This document shows, piece after piece, positions 32,626 to 44,810 of a stretch of DNA of 64,000 nucleotides. This stretch comes from Porodaedalea pini. Its lineage: Eukaryota > Basidiomycota > Agaricomycetes > Hymenochaetales > Hymenochaetaceae. The notes under the pieces are model-generated. The model ran no database searches. It was not told the origin of the DNA and worked only from the letters and a program-made list of their open reading frames with translations. Where the stretch lies: positions 24,134 to 88,133 of the forward strand of contig NBAY01000113.1 of the NCBI GenBank assembly GCA_002794775.1, read 5' to 3'. Position numbers and translations under genes: made by a program. The first letter of the stretch is position 1. Each line of letters starts with the position of its first letter.

Positions 32626-34785
32626 TCAGAACAATTCGACCTCTTCCGGTTTCCAGTTTTTCGTTTGGTCCCAGTGCCCCGCCATCTTCGGCCCGAGGGC
32701 CTCCTTCGCCGCGCTATCTGTCGGGCAGCTCTTCGGGCGAATCGACTTGAACGCGCGCTCGCGTACTGGGCCCTCCCACACTAGGTCACATCGGTTATCC
32801 TCTAGCGATGTCGTCCCGAACTCGTCTTCCTGCCCGGGTTGCTTCGGTACACTCGGAGCACTCGCACCCGCCTCGCTCTCCCCAGCATCATCGATCTCGA
32901 CCTCCTCCTCGCCACGTGCTCGAGCTGCCTCGGTCCAATGTATGCGATGCAGCATGAGCCGCTTGTACTGCCGGATGAACTTCGCCGCACCCTCGACGTA
33001 CACCATACTGAATTGGGGATGGAAGATAACAATGCCCGTCAAGTCCAACTGCTCCGCATTCTTGCGAACTTTGAAGCGATGGGAAGGATCAGACAGTGTT
33101 TTCACCCTGAAAAATAGTAAGTATCAATAAGCAAGAGGGAAACAGAAATCGGCGTACTTGAAAACAGCGCCAACAAGCCCCTTCCTTTCCTCTTCTGCCT
33201 TCTTGTTTTCCACCTTCTCGCGGCGTTGCTCGTCTGTAAGCTTGCGCTCCGTGTTCATCTTCTCGTGGTTATGCTTGCGCATCGCGACCTCGCGCCGCAC
33301 GCGTGCTTCGACGCGCGTGGGATCCTGCACAGCGTCGCTGGTGAGCACCTTCATGAGATTTGCAAGGCGAACTTTGGGCGCATCAGGCGGGACAAGACCC
33401 ATGCGGATGCGGTCGCGCTTGTCCTGCAGTTCCGCCTGCCGGCGCTGCTTGCGCATCTTCTTCTGCTCCTTCTTCGTCAGCATGAGCGGCTTAATCTCCG
33501 TCTTGTCCTTGTCGCCCGGCGCGGGGATCTTGATAGGATGTTGCACGTAGATGTTAATGGGAGAATCGGGAGTACGGATATTAAGCGCAGATATTCCTGC
33601 ATTCAAGTCATCGTAGGAGTCATTGGGTAAAAGGGCCACATCCCACCATTCCGCATTCGGGGGAGCTTCGCGCTAAGTATAGAGTCAGAATATGTTAATC
33701 GGTCGCATACGATAACTCACCCTGATGTTCTTTTCCGCGGTCTCAAACTCGCTATTTAGACCCGCCTTACGTGCGCCTTCGGCAATGCGCTGCTTGAGAG
33801 CTTCCAGTTGAGCGTCTTGACGGTATTGGTTCGCAATCTGGACATACTTCCCCTTCTGGTTGAAGCGGAACGATCGTGAACTACGCTCCTTCGGAGCAGC
33901 GCCCTCGAACGAGCCAGATGCAGCATCCTGTACTGCGTATGGGTTTGCTTTCACTTCGGGCGCAGGCGATGGGATTGCTGCTGGCGGCGGCGTGGACGTT
34001 GGTGTATTCCGCACGTTTGCCTTGATGGACGCAAATTTAGGCTGCATAGGCTTATATTTATCCTTCTTCGATTGCGGTGCCGGGGTACTGGTGTCCAGGA
34101 GTAAAGGATGCGCAGCCATCTTGAGACCAGCGCCCTGCGGCGCCGGCTCAACAGGAGCCGTCTTTTTCTTCCCTGATTGAGCTACCGACTGACATTCACA
34201 ATCAGGGATATCTTGGATACATACACTTGAATCAATGGAGCTCACCAAGTATGGGTTGTCCTTAACGGACATCCGGCTCTGGGCATCGGCAACTCTCTTC
34301 TTAGCCTCTGCGACGCGCCTCGCGAGGTCCTCGGTAGCGGATGAACTTGAAGAGGGCTTTGGAGCCGCAATCGATGTAGATTGTGCGGGTGCAACTGACA
34401 CAGATGCAGTAGGGAAAATGGGTCTTTTGCCTGTCATTGCCGCCATTTTGGCCGCGATCTCGGCGCGCTTCTGCTTGATGAGTTCATCTGCCGAGAGCTG
34501 CTCAGAAGAAGATTAGAAAATGTGAGAGAAGCAGTAAGGTATATACGCACGGCTGCATTCGATTGAGTGCTGGCTGAAGGAGTCTGTACAGGTGAAGAGG
34601 GGGTTATAGAGACGATGTCAGAGACGTGTTTTGAAAGTATTCACCTTGCGAGAGGAATGGACTTACTGCGGAGCTGCACGAGAACAAATTAGACACTGCA
34701 CAGCGAACGTAGGAGTGAGACCGCACCTTTTGAGTTTCTTTGTGGCTGAGCCATCGCCATTGCTGTCGAGAGGACGTTTGCTCAT
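32626..34785 (-). CDS. PRP3: U4/U6 snRNP splicing factor PRP3
   Basis: Exons: 34785-34727, 34673-34667, 34583-34551, 34500-34246, 34188-33721, 33672-33158 and 33106-32626, giving 605 residues. The N-terminus is basic (MSKRPLD). The middle has the Prp3 signature: FRFNQKGKYVQIANQYR, the EWWDVALLP stretch, HPIKIPAPG and LTKKEQKKMRKQRR. The C-terminal domain (formerly DUF1115) contains GIVIFHPQFSMVYVEGAAK and RIHWTEAA and binds the U4/U6 duplex end. The second exon is only 7 bases, but it is needed to keep phase. PRP3 works in the spliceosomal tri-snRNP. It is divergent from the uL16m gene across 92 bp. Confidence 0.95.
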
Positions 34786-34877
34786 CGTGGACGTTGTCGA
34801 GTTGGAATGCAAGGCGCGAACGAGGTTACGCGGGACCGTCACTCAACCGAAGAAGGCAGTTACTTCCCATAGCTCAT
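34786..34877. promoter_or_regulatory. Bidirectional promoter PRP3 / uL16m
   Basis: 92 bp lie between the two divergent start codons. No canonical TATA box is seen, which is usual for housekeeping pairs. Confidence 0.5.
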
Positions 34878-35715
34878 ATGACACTCTTTGACTCGTCGCC
34901 GTCGCGGTCACGGTCGTTTGGCACGATGTTCTCGCTGTCTTCCGCATTCTCGCAGCTGCGATTGCACGCATCGCCATCGCGCATACCAAATGGCGCTTCG
35001 CTCACCTTCGTTCGTCATCGCACGCAGCTCTCGCCGCGCAAAGTGAAATGGGTCAAGCGCCAGAAAGGCATTATCCCAATCCCAACCGGCGGCTCTACGA
35101 AGGGCACGACGCTCGCCTTCGGCGAATGGGGAATCCGTATCAAAGGGAACGGCGCACGATTTACGGGAAAGCAGCTAGAGACTGTGCGCGAACTCATCAA
35201 GCGCAAACTCAAGGTCATCAAGGGCGCAAAAGTCTATCTGCGCGTCTTTCCTGACATACCTGTCTGCATCAAGGTATGTCGAATAAACCTGATAGAAAAT
35301 CATTCCTCAACAACGGGTCTATGTGCAGGGAAACGAGACGCGTATGGGAAAGGGAAAGGGGACGTTCGAATTCTGGGCAACACGGTGTGACACACCTCCT
35401 ACTCATAGGTCTGTGTTTCTGATTATTGTTCAGTGTTCCCACCGGACGTGTCATCTTTGAAATCGGCGGTGTGCCTATAAGAGAAGAACTCGCGCGCGAC
35501 AGTTCGTATTTCCGCTGCTCTGCATTATACATGTGACTGAGCTTGGTGTAGCTTTACGGCAAGCAAGCAACAAGCTGCCTGTTCTGACAGAATTTATCAA
35601 CCGCCGCTCTCCCCCTCGTCTTGGAAACATCGAGGTTCCTCCAGAAGTACCGAAGGCGGGAGAACATATCCTTGGCCTTGCCCCTATCTCACCTGCGTCT
35701 TCACCCACTGTCTAA
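34878..35715 (+). CDS. MRPL16: Mitochondrial large-subunit ribosomal protein uL16m
   Basis: Exons: 34878-35273, 35329-35384, 35434-35501 and 35552-35715, 227 residues. A Ser/Arg-rich, acid-free leader (FGTMFSLSSAFSQLRLHASPSR) fits a mitochondrial presequence. The ribosomal L16 core follows: HRTQLSPRKVKWVKRQKG, LAFGEWGIRIKGNGARFTGKQ, FPDIPVCIK, the MGKGKGTFEFWATR loop conserved near the peptidyl-transferase region, and GRVIFEIGGV. The last exon adds a fungal-type extension. ATG 34878 was chosen as the first in frame; a second ATG about 15 codons later is also possible. Confidence 0.95.
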
Positions 35716-37492
35716 AACTTCGAGTACATTTTCGTTTCGACGCGTTGTTCTATTTTTAACTTGCATAGCATAGACGCTTTATAGCACTCATTTCATCTAC
35801 ATGAATGCTTCCAGTATCGGTGCTACCCAGAAGCTGTTTGATCCTTCAAGGATGGCGCACGCTCCAATTCTCAGCATGGGATATAACTAGTATGGCGTAC
35901 TCGAACAAAGGCAAGTGATTCACGACTTGAAGATCTCATGTAAAATCGGGCTTGTGGATAGATCACTTCTTCGGATTACGAACGTCCACGTCAAGAAGTC
36001 GAGAAACTGACGTTGACAGGAAAAGTTGCAAAAGCGAGAAGACAGGAATATACGTTCTGTCTGTATATTCATTCCAGCTTCATCATGATACTCTCGGGTG
36101 CAATTTCTCGTTCCCATTTCTATTTCTCACTAGGTATACAATTTACTGTTCACAATCAATAACTCAAGGCTTATATCTCGTTCAATTTGTGCTCAGACTC
36201 ACTTCATAGCTCGTGATTTTCTGCTCTCACTGTCACTGATCCTGTCCGAGTCTCCTTCCTTCTGCTAAGGCCACAAGAGATATGAGGCCATGCCCGCTTT
36301 CTAATCTTGTAATGCTTTTCTCTATTAAATCCTTCACGGCGAATACATTTAACATTACGCCTCTCTCTCCTCGCTTCACGATATGCCTCGTGCTGCTGCA
36401 AATATTACAAAATGAATCTCAACTTTGACTCTCCGCCCAATCCGAGTCCCAGGTATCACGCTGGCCAGCAGATTTGTCTCCTCAGCCAACCTGCGTTCGG
36501 CCATTGATTGGGTATCGTGCAAAAGGACAATATTTCAGTAAATAGAAAGGCTCCTGAACAACAAGCAAGAACTACCGACGCTGCTCGCCATCATCGTCTA
36601 TTCCTCCATTACCTCCCCAATCCAATCTCTGCTTGGCTCAAGATACAGCTTCACGATACTGAATAGGGCGTCCGGCTCCAGTAACATTGATTCACGGTCA
36701 GTTGCGCTTTCCGTTCTCCCGCCTCTTTTGCCTCTTAGTTGAGCACGCCGTAATAGTGGAGGTTGGGGTCGTGCCTCGCCTCCTTTCCCGTATACTTGCG
36801 CGCGGAAACGCGACGATACGGGCTCAGTCGCATTCCTCGAGGGAGTCTGGAGCTTACGAGATATTGGACATCATCAGTGGTCAGCGTCGAATCGTGCTAG
36901 TGAAGCTCGGGATCAAAGGCATGGCTAAGACATGCGAACGGATGCTTGCGTGTGCGATGGAATAGTAATGGCAGCAGAGCAAGAAGCTGGTGGGGCTTCA
37001 GGCGATGCCGGACAGACTTCTATAGTCGGTTTTCTGACAGTCTCCTGGCATCTGTTCTTTGACCGGTTCAATTCTCAAGGCAGGTCAGTATCGTGTTTCA
37101 TTAACAAATGCAGCATATTCGCGATCGACACAAATTCACGGTCTGGCTATTGGTGACAACTTGAAGGCAAGTCAATTCATTTGTCAAGAGCTCGTAAATA
37201 AGCATAGGAATCACGAATATGACAGTAACAGACAGACTACAGCCGCCTATGCCCACGGCGCCTGTGTTTCTTTCGGACTGCTCATCTGCGCGCATACAAT
37301 CTTAACTTTAGAGGGGAGGGGGAACCGATTTTGAACAAGCGTATGCGATGGATGTGCGTTGTCGACTCGACTAAGTACAGTTTACTGTAGTGTACATGAA
37401 TGATCTACAGATACATTGTCCGGGGCCAAGTAAGCAGATATAATACAAGAATACAACGAAAGGAACACTATATCAAAGCAAGAAGTTGGACT
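35716..37492. other. Long intergenic region
   Basis: About 1.8 kb with no gene I can support. A 92-codon ORF at 36687-36965 is the longest plus-strand candidate, and it has no recognisable domain. It holds 3' ends of both neighbours, which converge here. Confidence 0.55.
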
Positions 37493-39000
37493 TTATGCCT
37501 CTTCGACGACCTCCCATCCATCCTCTTCCTCGATAATCAACTCCTCCCTTCCCTTTGGTATTCGCGAACGAGGGGCTACGGTGTTATGATCCGCAGCCGT
37601 CGCCTGCGCCTGCAACAGCTGTCGGAAATCGAGCGCGAAACCATGCGTTGGAGGGGGTAAGCGTCCGAATTTTCCATTGGTATCCGTAGTGAAGCCAGTA
37701 GCATGTGACCGGCGCCCGAGTTCGGCGCTGCAGCACACGCCCCACAAAGTCGGCAGAAGCGCACCGGAGGCGGCGAGGGAGAGTGGAACCTCCACGCCCT
37801 GCGTGTACGCGAGGTAGGCGGTATTGTATGAGAGCATGGCAAGTGCAGTGGGGAAGGAGGCGGGGGACTGGGCAGGGGCGACAGAGGTTGTAGAGGAAGA
37901 GAGAGAGTTACGTCGTGTGCTGGATGAAAGTGATGAAGGAGAGTAGGGAGACGGCGTGGAAGACGGACGAGGGGATGCTGTGGGGGAGGGCGGCGGCGAG
38001 CCATTGTTCACCGCATTTGCATGAAGAGGGAGGTGCAAAGGGCATCTTACAGTCCACCGGGCCCATGCACCGCCCTCTCCACCCCTTCCTGCGCCAATTT
38101 CTGGTATACCTACACCAATCTTTCCCCCGCTCCAACCAACCTCGAACGGCAACTTAACCCCCAGATAGAAACTCAGCAAGCCGATAAAATGCACAGTAAA
38201 TGTAAGTGCAGCATTAACGTGTGCGGGGGGGAAACGGCGCATGTCACCTGGAACAGGGAGGACAAGCCCGCCAATGGCCCAGTCACCGCGTGTACCCGCT
38301 CGTACGCCTGAAGCGGGCCGTCCACCAACCTCGACGACTGCAAAGACGTCGACGAGCTCGTGTACGAGGCCTTGGCGCGCTCTTGCTAGCTCATCCTGAA
38401 GCGAAACATGTGCAGATGTGAGACTTGCAAGGAGCTTCGCTGTGTGGTCTTGATTCTGAGGCGGTGTGGGCGGCCGACGCCGCGGGGGCCCGCCAGGAGG
38501 TGTCGGTGTCGGCGTGCGCGGCGGCGAGCCATCGGACGAATGATACGCATCATCCAGCGATACCCGCCTTGCAGCAAGCATGGTGCGCATCGACGCAATC
38601 CGCTCCCGCATCTCCTCATTCTCCTCGCGCAGTTTCCGCGTGTGCAATTGGAAATCGTCGAGGCGCGCACGCATGGCAGCAACATCTGCGCGTCGACCAC
38701 GGGATGCTCGTAGCGGGTCGAGCGATGCAGCGGCCTTGGCGACAAGAAGGTCACGCTCTGAGGAAAGATGAGAAAGCGCGGTGCGGTGCGCACGCAGACT
38801 GTCGCAGCGATGAGCTTGATATTAATATTGTTAAGATATGAATCGCACTTACTCGCGAGAGAGACACGATGAACAAATGAAGTCTCTGCGGGCTTGTTCG
38901 CAGCTTGCACACTCCATGTCCCATTAGATGCAGCGGAGGTGTCGTGGACGGCGAGCAAGGTGTGGAACGCGGTGCGCGGGTTGAGTTCGCCTGATTTAGC
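37493..39000 (-). CDS. Atg14/UVRAG-family autophagy protein (5' end unresolved)
   Basis: Exons about 39000-38853 and 38814-37493 (stop TAA 37495-37493). A coiled coil (RLDDFQLHTRKLREENEEMRERI) is followed by a Pro-rich linker, then the Atg14-like core. That core includes LVHELVDVFAVVEVGG, WAIGGLVLPVPGD, FPPAHVNAALTFTVHFIGLLS and LPFEVGWSGGKIGVG, and the protein ends with an acidic tail. Members of this family organise the Vps34 PI3-kinase complex at autophagosome or endosome membranes. The first exon is open but has no in-frame ATG before a stop, and it runs up to the divergent Naa38 start at 39018. The true start may lie in an overlapping exon, or the start exon is mis-modelled. I do not see the cysteine-rich N-terminal repeats of Atg14. 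Confidence 0.8.
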
Positions 39001-39017
39001 ACTTGCTTCTAGCTATC

Positions 39018-39388
39018 ATGTCGACCGCCTCTGCGTCGCCTCCTCCTCCGCCCTCCTCCTCACCCTCGCCCTCACCTTCGCCCTCCTCACGACCCCGACC
39101 TGCCATTGATGCGCTTAAAGCCCTACTCAACCAGACGCTGCGCATCAGCTGCTCGGACGGGCGCGTGTTCGTCGGGACGTTCGTATGCGTCGACAAGCAG
39201 CTGCATGTCGTCCTCGCCAACACAGACGAGTACTCTGCAAACAAACCCGAGGGACGATATGTGGCGATGGTAATGGTGCCTTGGCGGCTTGTCGTCGCCG
39301 TCGCTGTCCATGACGATGGTGAGCTCGATTTTGGTATTTATTTATTCTTTCATATTATTGATGGGCATCAGAACACCTCTACACTTAA
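39018..39388 (+). CDS. NAA38: NatC N-acetyltransferase auxiliary subunit Naa38 (LSM domain)
   Basis: Exons 39018-39318 and 39372-39388, 105 residues. A Ser/Pro-rich N-terminus precedes an LSM fold: Sm1 motif LLNQTLRISCSDGRVFVGTFVCVDKQLHVVLANTDEY, then Sm2-side YVAMVMVPWRLVVAV. The GTFVCVDKQLHVVLANT pattern and the PWR in the last strand are typical of LSMD1/Naa38 rather than spliceosomal Lsm proteins. It would assist co-translational N-terminal acetylation with Naa30 and Naa35. The second exon adds only five residues before TAA. Confidence 0.85.
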
Positions 39389-40973
39389 GGGAACCTATGC
39401 TCCGCAGAGTGGTCTCAACAACTCTGTCAACATCATCTACCTCCGCCACCCTTGCAAACCTTATGGACATTAAACCCTGTGCTTATTACTTAACACGGGT
39501 ACGTGAGGTCTCAACAGACCCGCATTTCAAGGGTCTATTTTCGGATCTGGCTCTACGGGCACAATTGGCGGAGGTCGAGGTCCAGATAGATATCAACCTT
39601 CGCAGCTGCCGCCACAACATGCAGGGCTTCTATCTCGTCCTGAAAGGCATCTGCAGCGTTCAGGAAGACGTGATATCTCGTTTCAGAATGGGAGGTTTGG
39701 CGAAAAAGATGCTCTGCGTGTTAGAGGGGGGCTTAAACTACGGATAAGCATACCGTAAGTCTTAATATCCTGCTCTCCGAAGTTGTAGTCGTTTAATTGG
39801 GACTTGGTCTTTAATTCAACCCGATATTGTTTGTGCTTTTATTATTTGTGTGCGTCCTATAACTGCCTATACATCTTACATAGTCGTCGCTGTCACATTT
39901 ATCATCCGCGTTCCTTCTCCCACTGCATCACATTAACTCACTACTTGTGGCTTTCATACTGTTCCTCGTGGTTCTACATCGTTGTCTGCGTCTCATGGTT
40001 CAAAATCTTTCAGTTTGTACAGCTCCATATCATTGCTTTGCTATATTTGCCTAGCTAAACGGTCTTCCAATAAGCATTGACGGCTTTGTGAGTCGGTCTC
40101 TCTGACTTGTTGCAATTCACTTTACGAGGCTTTGGAAGGACGTGTTCACGGGGAATGTGTCGTCGACTTGACTGGTCTGTAAGGTCGCGATTCCGACAAA
40201 CAGCAAGGCTCATCGCACTCGGTTTCATCTGACGTCCCTCTGCTGCGAGGTACTCTGCCTCTGCGATGTGCTTCCGCATGAAGGATGGCTGAGACATCAT
40301 GACTAATATGTTCCACTACCACGACAGAGACAGCTGAGAAGCAGTAGGAGGTGTTGAGCATGGATATTTACAACTGGCGAGCTGCGGGAGGTCACTAGTA
40401 CTGTTCAGGACGTCCAGATCCATCAACCGTCTTAGTAGCTGGTTTATGCTCTTCATCTCTTGTATCTATGATATTCTTCCTTGCCTTGCATACAGATGTC
40501 CGCTTCTGTCGCCACCTCCTTGTTTCTGATCCTCGTCTAAGCCATACCGAATCTCTTGCACTGCATTCCATGATACGATTCGCTATAAATTTCAGGGATG
40601 ACCACCTTTTTGGTGAGTATGTTTGTATTCTTAATTGCCCTGGGTCTGACGCAAGGCTGAGGTATAGCGCCTTTGTCAAAGATAACCGAGCAGCAGCTCC
40701 TCCAAATGGGACACGAGAAGATGGGAGACAATCTTAAGGAGGCGTCCTCTGACTCTCACATCTGGGATGAAATTATAAACCAATGTTTCATTCCATAGGA
40801 GTTCATATGCAAAGATGAAAATACGAGAAAAATGTAAGGAATGTACACATTTCGTCTGTTGGAACAGGAAACGGCAATGTGGTATCGAAAAAAACATGCT
40901 CCGTTTCTATGTATATGTAGCAAAACATTATGTCGAGTAAAGTAACAGAAACCGAAGCAAGTTCAGGTGTGCT
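39389..40973. other. Intergenic region with a ribosomal-protein gene fragment
   Basis: Contains the uS2 fragment listed at 40196-40352. A plus-strand open stretch up to 39747 (ends GLAKKMLCVLEGG) reads plausibly but has no recognised domain, and no start independent of the Naa38 intron. Otherwise nothing is supported. Confidence 0.5.
40196..40352 (+). pseudogene. Degenerate fragment of ribosomal protein uS2 (RPS0/RPSA)
   Basis: The translated sequence KDG-stop-DIMTNMFHYHD followed by DS-stop-EAVGG aligns with the uS2 segment at 57719-57937 ([22 protein letters not shown]). The DNA upstream also aligns (TTTCATCTG ... CTCTGCTGCGAGGT). Two stops and at least one frameshift make it dead. It spans the same C-terminal part as the other copy. 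Confidence 0.6.
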
Positions 40974-43013
40974 TTACGTGTCTGACGACTCCAACTTATC
41001 TTTCATGGGAAGAATAGGGGCATGTTTCGAATGCTTGCGTATATTCGGTCCGTATCTGATTAATAAAACTCAACAACATATTCGTAAACTGAAAGATTGA
41101 CACACACTTCTTCAGCACGAGTGGTATAGGAATCATAATCACGGCGATACAACCAATGAGCGTAGATGCCCACCTCGGGTTCAGCGCGTCGTACATCTGT
41201 GTTGCAAAGAGCGGGAACGCCGCTCCGAACGTGCTCCGGATGACGGTGTTGGATGCGAGCGCAGACGCAGCGACAAACAGGTATGCATCGATTATATAGT
41301 TCAGCAATGCTAACTGTTTATCATTGTCATTTCTCACTATCAGGTACGACAGAGGACAGTGCTTACGAAGATGAGCACAACCGAACCTCCCACGGCCAGG
41401 CCAGACAACATTGGCGCCCAGTAGGAGATCGACGGGTAGGACGTCCAGCCGAACCAGAAGAACCCGATAGCGAAAATCGGAGCACCGATGATCGCAATGT
41501 TGAGTCGTGCTTCGGGTGGCACCATGTTTGGCTTGTATTCCTCAATCAAGCGCTCGTAACGTGGGTTGAAGATACTGATGTATGCAGTCACCGCTATGGC
41601 ACCGCCCAGGAAGATCGGGATGAACATCAGACCGCCTGCACCAGTAGAGAGCCCATGACCTTGCTCGAAGACAATAGGGTACGCCTCGAAGAGCAAATAA
41701 ATACACCCATAAACGAACTGTATGATCACGATTCAGCATAGGGAAGCAAAACAAATGGGACACGGGCATACACTCATATAAACTGTGATAGCAATGAGCA
41801 TGGGCTCCTGGAAAAGGATTTTGAAAGGACGCGCGACAATGTCTTCTAGATGCTTAGCCCAGCTCTTCTTCTCCTTCCTTTCTATGGGTGCATAATATTT
41901 ATCGTCTCCAGTCTTCAAGCGTAAAGCCTTCGCTTTCGAAGCCATTATGACTGGTCTGTTAAATTGAATCAGCGATGAAAAGACAGAATTGACAGGAAAC
42001 TGACGCGAAGGTCTCTGGGACAAAGAGGATGATGGCAATAGTACAAAGGCCAGCGAATATTGCTAAGACCCAGAATAGCCAGCGCCAGGACACGCCGGCC
42101 GTGTTGATGTAACCGCCAACTACAGGTCCTAATGACGGACCCGCGAAAGGAGCGACCGCAAACAGTGCAAGAGCCTTACCACGCGTGCCTGCATCCCAGC
42201 TAGAAGGTAAAGGTCAGACGATGCAAAACCTCGAATAGAGTATCACGCATACATATCAGAAAGCAATGCGCTAGAGAATATAAATCTTTAAACGTTCCAG
42301 GAAGACATTAGTTAATGACTTACCCGCTGTTTGTCAAAGGAGCGGCCGCAAATGTCCCGCCCAAGAAACGGAAGATTAATATAGACGCTGTGTTCTGAGA
42401 GAGTGCATTTCCAACTTGAAAACCAGTATAGAACACAAAGGCGACGATAAAAACCGGCCTTCGACCGTACTTGAGGTTTCAAGGTCAGCCACTACCTCGC
42501 AGAGAATAGCATGGCTAACGTTACCTGCTCTGACAGCGGGCCCCAGAAAATCGGTCCAACACAGTATCCAACGACAAAGAGAGCAATAGTCAGGGAGCCT
42601 ACTTCAGTTGACAAATTGAACCGTTCGATGAGTTGCCCGGTAATTCCTGACGGAGCGGATGACGCAAATGATCTATACAGGAACGATGCCCTGTCAGATG
42701 ATGTGCGTACAAGGAGTCAAGATCGTACGCATTCAGGACAATTACGCCCGAGAGAATCGTCAAGAACCAACGATATGACCGTGACCAGTTCTAAGGAGAG
42801 AGAGTAACTATGGCGGGGAGCGCAACAGATAAGTGGGATACTTACCTTGGGGTTGAGGGGATCATCCGGCTCGAATTCTACGAGGTGCGCATCCTTAGCT
42901 CGCTCTTGTGGACCAGGAAAGAACTGGTATTCGAACTGTTCGCTAATCCTATTTGACTCGTGGCGCTCCTCGAAGATGGTCGTGGCGCTCGCATTGGCAG
43001 AAGGGGAGACCAT
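40974..43013 (-). CDS. Major facilitator superfamily transporter, DHA1-like
   Basis: ATG 43013, stop TAA 40976-40974. The first exons are 43013-42846, 42790-42729 and 42672-42525; later ones include the long segment around 41345-41730 and the last one ending at 40974. The N-terminal cytosolic part ends VEFEPDDPLNPKNWS, typical of fungal polyamine/drug proton antiporters (Tpo/Flr type). Conserved pieces include GRRPVF after helix 2, FLGGTFAAAPLTNSGALLSDIWDAGTRGKALA (helix 4-5 region), and the C-terminal YLFVAASALASNTVIRSTFGAAFPLFATQMYDALNP. It should have 12 membrane helices in the plasma membrane. It lies about 1.8 kb from the PKS gene's 3' end, in the same orientation, so a role in exporting the product is plausible. 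Confidence 0.88.
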
Positions 43014-44810
43014 GGCGAAGATACAGGTGCGGGAGGAGAAAACTGGCGGCTTATAGTAGTAGCATATATTGAGCTGACCGCAGTGTTGTGACGAAATGGG
43101 CGGTATCCGGGACCAGTACCCACTCAAATCAAGCGTTTCGAATCATAGATCGAGTGGTTCAGCTAAGCAATGCTCGGTCACTCTTGTTGCTGAGATCAGA
43201 ATACAATGCGAATCCCACGGTAAATGGACTGTAGGGAGTACGTACTACGCTCTGGAGAATAGGTATTTGATTTTAGCCTGCGCGCTGCGGTTCCCATCAG
43301 ATGGACCTAAATGAAGCTTGTATGACTGAAAGAGCTTCGGGAAGTCCCAAATAGTACTGTATGCAACGACATATATCTCGGTTTGTGCGTTCTTCTTCCA
43401 AGTTGGCTTGAGCACATATATATACATGGGTCGTCAGCATCCATTATCTGAGGAAAGAGCACAAGAATGTATTCACTTTCTGCGTTTAAGGAGAGCTTCT
43501 CCAGGCTCTATAGTCGGTATCCGTCGGATCTGGTGCGCACTCGACATCGAGTCCCTGGAGCAGATTAAGCCATACTGCCTGAGCGTTACAGACAAAATAG
43601 AAATACCTGCAGGTCTATACTCGGTTCAGAACTGTTGTTCAACATTTTCTAGGCAAGATAACTCACCACTTTAAGACGCGCGAAGAGCAGTGAGAGAGGA
43701 CTTCAGAAAGCAAGTCATCTGGTAAGGTCAGCGGATTGCATATGAGTAACATCGCAGTCTGGCAAGGAATCCGGCCCTTCGATCGTATGAAAATTTGTAA
43801 ACAGGCAGTTGAACTTTTGCATTCTATATACGAGAGGTATTCTTCGGCGGTTCAGATGGCTCAAATGGTTGCCAATATCTGACAAAGCTATTCTCGTTGG
43901 CCCATCTGTCATTGTGCCTTTCCAGCGCTTTAGGCATTTCGCCTTAACACAGATCATCTCTCACCAGATCTCCTACACGCCGCTCTCGCGGTCCTTATGC
44001 TGCTCCGGCACGTCAACGACGAATAGGCTTACGAATTCGAGGTTCATCTTCTTCAGACCCTTGCACAGCGTGTCCTCTCGGACACTCAGGCTGATCGGGG
44101 ATAGCGCGAAGAGCTTGTACGTCACGTAGAATGAGTCGTGAGGGAGACTTGAGGAGAACGATTGAAGAGTCAACTTTCTCTTCGCTGCCGTAAAATATTG
44201 CGCGGCGTTCAATGTGTCCTGAAAACTAGTGGAGGAAAGCGAGGGCTGCGCACGCTGGACCGCGAGGCTTTGTAATGAATGCGAGCCAGGGAATTTGATT
44301 TCATCGGAGAGCTTTATAAACTTGATTGGCATGGCGGCTTATTGGATACAGCAAAGGGCCTGAGTTCATGTAAGAGCTGTAACTGTGTAGGAGGAACAGA
44401 TGCATTTCTGACTCATACGCGTTACATCAGTCAGCCAAATTGCCTGATTTGCTCGCGTCGCTCTTTTCAAAGCACCACTCCCAAAACGCTCACTAGCACC
44501 TTTTGATGAGTGCTGTGCTCTGTGCATCGGTCTCACGATCAAATCATGGCTGAATTAATGGTCAGGACAGGGTGTCTATGTCTGAGATAAAGGAATGTTG
44601 AAGTTGCTGACGGTAGTGCGGAGCGATTCGCTTTCTGCAGCGATTCGTCAAATATTACTCGAGCAGACGAGAAAATAAGAAAGGGATGGACTGTGGGCTT
44701 GAGGTTACCTTGGATGTAGGGAGAAGACAAGAGACGCGGTGTAAAAGGGGCAAAGGATGCATCCTCGTATTCGCAGTTTTCATTCATACATCTAGTGGAA
44801 ATCGTAACCA
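43014..44810. other. Region between MFS and PKS genes
   Basis: Apart from the possible small ORF at 43973-44332, no gene is supported. Short AT-rich stretches and an ORF near 43408-43674 show no family signal. Confidence 0.5.
43973..44332 (-). CDS. Small hypothetical protein, 119 codons
   Basis: An uninterrupted minus-strand ORF starting MPIKFIKLSDEIKFPG. It has mixed helical and strand-like composition, no signal peptide or membrane segment, and no family I recognise. It is co-oriented between the MFS and PKS genes. It could be a real small gene of the cluster or chance. Confidence 0.3.
   Translation of the reverse strand: MPIKFIKLSDEIKFPGSHSLQSLAVQRAQPSLSSTSFQDTLNAAQYFTAAKRKLTLQSFSSSLPHDSFYVTYKLFALSPISLSVREDTLCKGLKKMNLEFVSLFVVDVPEQHKDRESGV

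Noticed and set aside
39289..39747. Extension of the Naa38 reading frame into a longer protein
   Set aside because: It would require retaining the intron after 39318; splicing ends Naa38 at 39388 with the right family length.
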